Assembly (NCBI GenBank): GCA_019918135.1
Contig: WBZZ01000016.1
Coordinates: forward strand, 1 to 64,000
Reading direction: 5' to 3'
Source of the DNA: Paulinella micropora
Lineage: Eukaryota; Cercozoa; Imbricatea; Euglyphida; Paulinellidae
DNA length: 64,000 nt
Shown here piece by piece: positions 59,236-64,000 of this stretch (the stretch's first letter is position 1; every line of letters begins with the position of its first letter). The translations under genes were made by a program, and so were the position numbers. The notes under the pieces were generated by a model. That model was given only the letters and a program-made list of their open reading frames with translations. It made no database searches and was not told where the DNA came from.

Positions 59236-60660
59236 TTAATACAAGACTTTCAATCGCGGCGAGCGGAGCCGGAACTCGGCTAACCACCGTTGCACCCCGG
59301 CCTCGGTGAGCTTTGTGCAATCGCGAAGGTCCAGCTCCCGGAGTCTGCGCAGCCCTGCTAGCTGTGCCAGCGTAGCGTCATTGACCCAGCCGCAGTTGCG
59401 GAGCACAAGCCGCCGGAGCTGGGGTAACTGTAGTAAGGGCCCGAAGTGCACCGGATCGCTGTGGCTGTTCGCATAGTGACCGCACCTGCTGAGCACGAGT
59501 CGCTCTAGGTTGTGCAGCTGCGACAAGTGTCCCAAACTGGCGCAGGATATGTCTAGACCGTCCAAGCTGAGCTGTCGGAGGTTGCGCAGCGCTGACAGGG
59601 AGGTTACCACGTCGTCTCCGATGTCTAGCGGGATCTGGTCAAGCTCGTTAAAACCGCGCGCTTGGTAGGCTTGCCAGTCGTCCAGGAGCACGTCGGGCCA
59701 TTCACCGAGGTCCAGATGCGTCAGCTGTCGCAGCCCCGACAAGGACCTGAGCCCTGCGGTGGTAAGACCACTGCAATATTTCAGGTTGAGTTTGCGCAGG
59801 TCGGGCAGAACCGCCAAACGCGCGAGCCCCGCGCCGGTCACGTGTTTGGGGCCCCAGAGTTCTAGCTGTGTCAAATGTCGCAGCGCCGCCAAACGGCCCA
59901 GCCCGGCGTCAGTGACTTGGTAGCAATGGCGGAGGTCTAGCCGTGTTACATGTCGCAGCTCCGACAACGAATCTAAACCGTCATCCGTAATCTCCTCCAA
60001 GCAGCCGCGGAGGGTTAGCTCTTCCAGTTTGTGCAGCCGTGACAAATGCACTAGCCCGAGATCTGAGACGTAGCTAGCGGTGCAGTTGATGTACAGCCGC
60101 CGCAAATTATGTAGCTGGGGCAAGTGTGCTAACGCTGCGTCCCCGTCGAATTCACACTCGTCCAGGCGCAAGTGTTGGATCGTGGGTAGCATGACGACCA
60201 GCTCTCGTATGTGTGTGTCAGTGATTGGCGCGTAGTTGTCTCTCCGCCGGTCGTGGGCACTCTTGTCCGGGGGCCCGTGTTCGTATTGCCGGACCTCGAG
60301 TTCTGTCACCCGCAGATTTGGTAGGGGCTTGTAGTCGATGCGCCACGAGAGCGGGCCTATCATTGTGAGCTTGCGACAATGAACCCCTGCGTTATTCCAG
60401 GCCCCGCGGAAAAGGCAGAATATCCGCAGCTGCTTGCGCACGAAAAGACGAACCTCGGGACAAGAGAAGCCCGCCCAGAAGCCAGGGTTGCGGACGAGGT
60501 AGAACATTTCCGAGCAACTGTACATTAGCCTGCCCAGTTCGCTCCAACCGAGCAAGTCCCGGACCTGGGTCCAGGCCGCGAGTGACATGCGCGCTAACGC
60601 ACAGTGCTGTCGGTGTCTGGGCCCCCGAAGCAAGCGGCGTTCTCTACGCAGCAGCAGCAT
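59236..60660 (-). CDS. F-box/leucine-rich repeat protein (FBXL-like)
   Basis: A 474-aa protein from ATG 60660. Residues about 25-70 (LAAWTQVRDLLGWSELGRLM, then FYLVRNPGFWAGF) fit an F-box: a short helical domain that in known proteins binds Skp1. From about 120 onward there are some dozen LRRs of the Cys-containing type, for example LRRLYINCTASYVSDLGLVH, VTRLDLRHCYQVTDAGLG, LRKLNLKYCSGLTTAGLRSL and LRELDLRDCTKLTEAGVQRW. The usual FBXL role is to present substrates to an SCF ubiquitin ligase. It is the intact relative of the broken genes at 39239 and 43225. The stop overlaps TTAATAC next to a long T-run, the probable 3' end. Confidence 0.9.
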   Translation of the reverse strand: MLLLRRERRLLRGPRHRQHCALARMSLAAWTQVRDLLGWSELGRLMYSCSEMFYLVRNPGFWAGFSCPEVRLFVRKQLRIFCLFRGAWNNAGVHCRKLTMIGPLSWRIDYKPLPNLRVTELEVRQYEHGPPDKSAHDRRRDNYAPITDTHIRELVVMLPTIQHLRLDECEFDGDAALAHLPQLHNLRRLYINCTASYVSDLGLVHLSRLHKLEELTLRGCLEEITDDGLDSLSELRHVTRLDLRHCYQVTDAGLGRLAALRHLTQLELWGPKHVTGAGLARLAVLPDLRKLNLKYCSGLTTAGLRSLSGLRQLTHLDLGEWPDVLLDDWQAYQARGFNELDQIPLDIGDDVVTSLSALRNLRQLSLDGLDISCASLGHLSQLHNLERLVLSRCGHYANSHSDPVHFGPLLQLPQLRRLVLRNCGWVNDATLAQLAGLRRLRELDLRDCTKLTEAGVQRWLAEFRLRSPRLKVLY

Positions 60661-61367
60661 GTTTTTTTTTTGTATATTTGGGTTTACTGATTTTTTTGGT
60701 TGTCACCGCGAGGCTGTCACACGGTAAGACGACCGAAAACTCGGCTGCCTCCCCTGAAAAGAAAAACCACAAGGGCTAGAACGGGGAGCCGGAGGTATCG
60801 TCTTGGGGAGGGAGGGGGGGGGGTACCCCTCCCCCCCGAACCTGCCAGCGCTTGTTTCCAGACCTGAAATCCCAGAGCTTCAATCTGCGAGCGGGAAGGA
60901 CAATCGAGTTTGAGTGCGGCTGTGTGCAAGACATCTTGCTCGAGAAAATGGTCTGGACTTGCGTGTATGTACGAATCGCTTATTCGAGCTTAGAGAGAAG
61001 TAAGAGAGGGGAGGAGGAGGCACGGATTATCTTAGTCCCCCCTCTGACAAAAGTTTTAGTCTTGGCAATGAGAAGCTAGGATTTTAATCCAATCTGTTTG
61101 GTTAACCTGTACTTAGTTACGCCTGATTTGTGTTTAAAAAAAGGAAATTTAATCAAAGTTTGGTTCCCGCAAAGCAACCAGCGGCACAGCTGGGCAGCCC
61201 TCCGGACCAGACTCCTGCCGAGGCTGCGGCGTCACTCTTTAAAGTACACGAGAAAGCTGTGCTCCCGTGCTGCCGTCGTCGTCGCTAGATCGATTCTCCT
61301 CTCTCCCCTATCTCTCCTTCCCTCTCTCTCCTTCCCTCCCCCCCCCCTCCGGGGCCAACGAGCTCGC
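60661..61367. other. intergenic region with possible coding remnants
   Basis: A T-rich leader for the FBXL gene (60661-60675), a G-tract/C-tract palindrome (60810-60838), a plus frame near 60852-61000 that reads naturally (NLRAGRTIEFECGCVQDILL, EKMVWTCVYVRIAYSSLE) without ATG, and a second short stretch near 61195-61265. Probably pieces of a lost gene. Confidence 0.35.
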
Positions 61368-61601
61368 GCCACGGAAGAGCACGAGCTAAAAGAGATTGCA
61401 AGAGCCGTGCGACAAGAAAGCAAGGAGGCTGTGAACAACATCGTGTTTACAAACTTGTGGCGCCCAGGGCCTAACTTCGACGGTTTGACCCGTGAAATGT
61501 ACTGGAAGTCTTTGCAGAAGGCGGTTGAGCTCATCCGAGGCCGCGAGGAAGGGAAACTTGAAAGGCTTGTTTTGTCGGCAGGCTCAGCGCGGGGTACATG
61601 A
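61368..61601 (+). CDS. possible C-terminal part of an unrecognised gene
   Basis: About 77 codons to TGA at 61599-61601 read well (EEHELKEIARAVRQESKEAV, NNIVFTNLWRPGPNFDGLTR, YWKSLQKAVELIRGREEG). The frame stays open to 61098 through a C/T-rich tract that is unlikely to be coding. It could be the last exon of a gene or a remnant. Helical, acidic/basic mixed; family unknown. Confidence 0.4.
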   Translation, partial: ATEEHELKEIARAVRQESKEAVNNIVFTNLWRPGPNFDGLTREMYWKSLQKAVELIRGREEGKLERLVLSAGSARGT

Positions 61602-62904
61602 GACGGGCCAGGGCACCTTTCTCCCTTGTCGAGACTCCAGCGGTGCTAGGTCCTGACGCGCCAACAATTCGGCCCCGTGCGAGAAAAACAGTGGACGCAT
61701 CTTTCGCCTAGGAAAGTGCGAAATTTTGTTATTAAAGCTGGAGAGAGAGGGAAGAGGCATGGGTCCCAAGAGTGGGGCGCCAAGAAAATGAAAAAAAAAG
61801 TTTTTTTAAATTAAAACTCGACGAAGTCTTATACTTAGCACTGAAAACTAGGAGAGGCAGGGCAGTGGTATTTTTTTGATGGCGCTTTTAGCGAAGGCGG
61901 CTTGGCGGTCTGTGTAAAACCTTGGCTCAAGCACGCTGGCGCTGGCCTGGCCTCAAAGGGAGGCTCGCAATGCGTGCCGTAGTACTAACAGGCCTAGCCA
62001 GGTGCAAGCTCGGCGGCTCGAGAAATTTTGGGGGCCCGCCGAGCTTGTTGCTAACGTCGTCGTAGCGAGAAGTTTAGTGTTTTGGACTGTGATTCGGGTT
62101 GGCAGGGGCTCTGCGGTTGTCATCGACAGGCTTCGCGCCCATCTGTCCTCACAGCCCTTGTACACTTGGTACCCCCCAGCTCACGGGGGCGTGCTAAAAC
62201 CCTTCAACGGGTAGGTGCAATTAGCCAAAGCAAAGGTATCGCTGATGTCCAGGCGCAAGCAATCGTCAGCTTTGTCGTAGGGGGGTGAGAGGAAGACGGA
62301 ATGAGCAAAATCCCCGCCCGAGAACTACTGAGAGAAAGAAAGGGTCTAGGGAGGGTTTTCATGCCCCCCGACCCGTGCACCTGTCTGAGAACGAACATCA
62401 CACCCCTTCCCCTTCCTTGTGCGCCCGTCTGAGAAGAAGGAGCAGCGGTGAGAGAGAAAGCGGCAAGGAGCAGGAGGACCAGGGGCGCGCTAAAAAAGTA
62501 TAAATTGTTTTATTATGCTTCTCCCCTCGACTCATGCACCTGTCTGAGAACGAACACGTCCCTTCTTTCCTCGTGTGCCCATCGGAGAAGAGGGAGCAGC
62601 GGGGAAAGAAAATGGCGCACTGAAAAAAGTACAATCTACGCTGAATTAAATTCCGACCGTCTTAAGCTTGGCACCTGGGGGGGGCTAGCAAATGGGCGTG
62701 GGGAGACTAGAGGGAGGGAGGAAGACAGAGGGGAGGGTGAGGGGCGCGCTGAAAAAGTACAATCTACGCTGAATTAAATTTCGACCGTCTTAGGCTCGGC
62801 ACCCGGGGGCTAGCAAATGGACAGAGAGGATAGAGGGAGGGGGAAAGGCAGAGGGAATGGGAAGGAGAAAGGGAATACAGAAAAGGGAAGGGCAAGGGGG
62901 GAGG
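61602..62904. repeat. repeat mosaic with one doubtful frame
   Basis: Element F scraps (61616, 61881), A module (61800-61855), A modules at about 62640 and 62770, and the CACCTGTCTGAGAACGA cassette (62385, 62537). Between 61920 and 62280 the sequence is complex; a plus frame (62002-62214, RRLEKFWGPAELVANVVVAR) may be a gene remnant but lacks an ATG. Confidence 0.45.
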
Positions 62905-63069
62905 GAGTGCGCTTTTTTTTCCCGCGGGAAAACATGTGTTACTTTAAGGAAAAGAGACCGGATCGGCCCCTGCTAAATTTGTCGCTAAGTTTTGCGCGAC
63001 TACGATACGACCGGAAAAGGCAGTGCTTCCAGGTTTTTTGGTAGAACTGCCTTTTTTCAGCTATATCAT
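62905..63069 (+). repeat. element F, right-end copy
   Basis: Contains the palindrome TTTTCCCGCGGGAAAA (62917-62932), GCTAAATTTGTCGCTAAGTTT, and the right hairpin with AAAAGGCAGT / ACTGCCTTTT. The left half is missing. Confidence 0.75.
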
Positions 63070-63092
63070 TAGGGTAGGGGCGCGCTTCGCCG

Positions 63093-63340
63093 GTGTACAA
63101 AAAAAATGTAGTTTCAAACGCCGGCTTGAAATCTTGGTGGTTGCAGGCGTCGATAGCAGCTTGGATTGCATTTAGGAAAGTTTCGGTATTGCTACGCGGC
63201 CACCAGAACCCCGGGCCGCAAGAAGTCAAAGGCTTGACCGACACTTTTCTGTGCCAGCTCTTTGCCACTTTCCGGACAGTGCTGCTGTCGCATGACTTTA
63301 GAACACAGAGCTTCAACCTCGTAACTACTTAGGCTGCCCT
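63093..63340 (-). pseudogene. gene remnant in two frames
   Basis: Two adjacent minus-strand readings are natural: SYEVEALCSKVMRQQHCPES and later KSVGQAFDFLRP in one frame, FWWPRSNTETFLNAIQAAID and ACNHQDFKPAFETT in another. Repeat DNA follows on both sides, so it appears to be a helical protein fragment that is now broken. Family unknown. Confidence 0.5.
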
Positions 63341-64000
63341 CGGCCCGCACCGTGACCACCGCCCATCCGTTCGCCGCAGGGTCGTGCTGGAGCACGTTGT
63401 TATGCTCCTAGTTTTCAGTGCCCCAAGTGTGATGCTTTGTCGAGTTTTAATTCAGCGTGGACTTTTATTGCACTTTCTTGGCGCCCCCTTCCCCTGCCTC
63501 TTCTTCTTTCCCCTCTACTCCCCCTGCTCAGACCCCCTGGGCCCAGGGGCTCAAGGGGTGGGGGGAGGGAGGGGGGGGGGGGGAGGGCGCAGAAGCTGCA
63601 AAAGAAATAAATACATGCAACGCCTCCACAGGTCGGCCTCCCTCCTTTCATATTCCCGCGGACCTTGCGCACGGTGGCTGCGCTATGGCACGGACAGGAA
63701 GCCGTCGGGGTAAGTGAAGGGGCTCTTGTCCCCCTGGCACATTGACCACAGGGGGGGCAGTACCATTCGCCGCAGGTCGTGCTGGAGCACGGTGCTCTGC
63801 TCCTAGTTTTCAGTGCCAGAGTGTAAGACCGTCGCGCTTTAATTCAGCGTAAATTACGTTTTCCTGGCGCGGCCTCTGCCCTTTCCCTCTCCCTCTTTTG
63901 GGGTCTCAGTGCCAAGATTGAAATCTTGTCAGTAAAACTTTTTATTAAATTTTTGTATACCGGCGAAGCGCGCCCCTGCTCCTCCTTCCCTGCCTCTCTC
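63341..64000. repeat. repeat mosaic; duplicate of 37263-37690
   Basis: D, A, C and G modules, then from 63592 to the window end a near-identical copy of 37263-37690, ending in CGGCGAAGCGCGCCCCTGCT, the block that precedes palindrome clusters. A sixth E2F-like cluster probably starts just beyond the window. Confidence 0.7.

Noticed and set aside
60582-60779. Plus frame with a membrane-like segment (FFFVYLGLLIFLVV)
   Set aside because: Antisense to the start of the FBXL gene and to a T-run; hydrophobicity comes from the T-rich leader.
1-64000. tRNA, rRNA and core viral genes
   Set aside because: I looked for cloverleaf-type sequences, rRNA blocks, capsid, polymerase and packaging ATPase motifs and found none that could be supported.

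Overview
The window is GC-rich eukaryote-type DNA: either an accessory region of a large eukaryotic DNA virus (in style like the GC-rich amoeba giant viruses) or a compact protist chromosome. I cannot decide which. For a giant virus: mostly intronless genes on both strands; the typical accessory repertoire (protein kinase, F-box/leucine-rich repeat, RING-TRAF, MYND, Sel1, HNH, a KilA-N/BRO-like family, a cysteine-motif protein, a TnpB/Fanzor-like transposase tail); local duplication of these genes; no ribosome-binding sites or operons. Against certainty: no core viral gene (capsid, polymerase, ATPase, packaging) is visible, coding density is only about one third, two genes are best read with short GT-AG introns, and one gene encodes a GPI-anchored-looking surface protein. 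No rRNA, tRNA or CRISPR array was recognised.

Layout. 1-9.3 kb: five single-copy genes (cysteine-motif acidic protein, polyQ protein, coiled-coil protein, atypical kinase, multi-pass membrane protein with a possible Skp1/BTB segment). 9.3-15.8 kb: repeats plus a truncated alpha/beta-hydrolase copy. 15.8-22.4 kb: two probably spliced genes, a double-MYND protein, a large leucine-rich protein and a deleted hydrolase copy. 23-27 kb: a family of related coiled-coil/KilA-N-like/HNH genes. 27-32 kb: repeats. 32.4-37.3 kb: GPI-type surface protein, a piece of the HNH family, the full-length hydrolase, a six-segment membrane protein, a small helical protein. 37.3-43.2 kb: two repeat clusters, a transposase tail, a broken leucine-rich gene. 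43.2-48.7 kb: second broken leucine-rich gene, Sel1 protein, RING-TRAF protein, small ORFs. 48.7-59 kb: almost pure repeats. 59.2-60.7 kb: F-box/LRR gene. 60.7-64 kb: gene remnants and repeats.

The most unusual content is the non-coding two thirds. It is built from a small set of interspersed modules: (1) a unit of about 390 bp with paired TTTGGCGCCAAA palindromes 98-100 bp apart plus an 18-bp minisatellite, in five clusters; (2) an element of about 0.7 kb with a hairpin at each end, in four near-complete copies; (3) roughly 40 plus 27 copies of two related modules of about 75 bp; (4) a hairpin TGAGCCCCC/GGGGGCTCA; (5) a polypyrimidine-AG module resembling a 3' splice site; (6) G-tract/C-tract palindromes. 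Two of these families carry many matches to the eukaryotic E2F/DP consensus TTTSSCGC. One site has symmetrical changes in both arms that keep the palindrome, which suggests the palindrome itself is under selection.

How the genes could work together is inference: F-box/LRR, RING-TRAF and the possible Skp1/BTB segment would fit manipulation of ubiquitin ligases, MYND and Sel1 proteins are protein-interaction scaffolds, and the surface and membrane proteins fit a role at the cell or particle surface.
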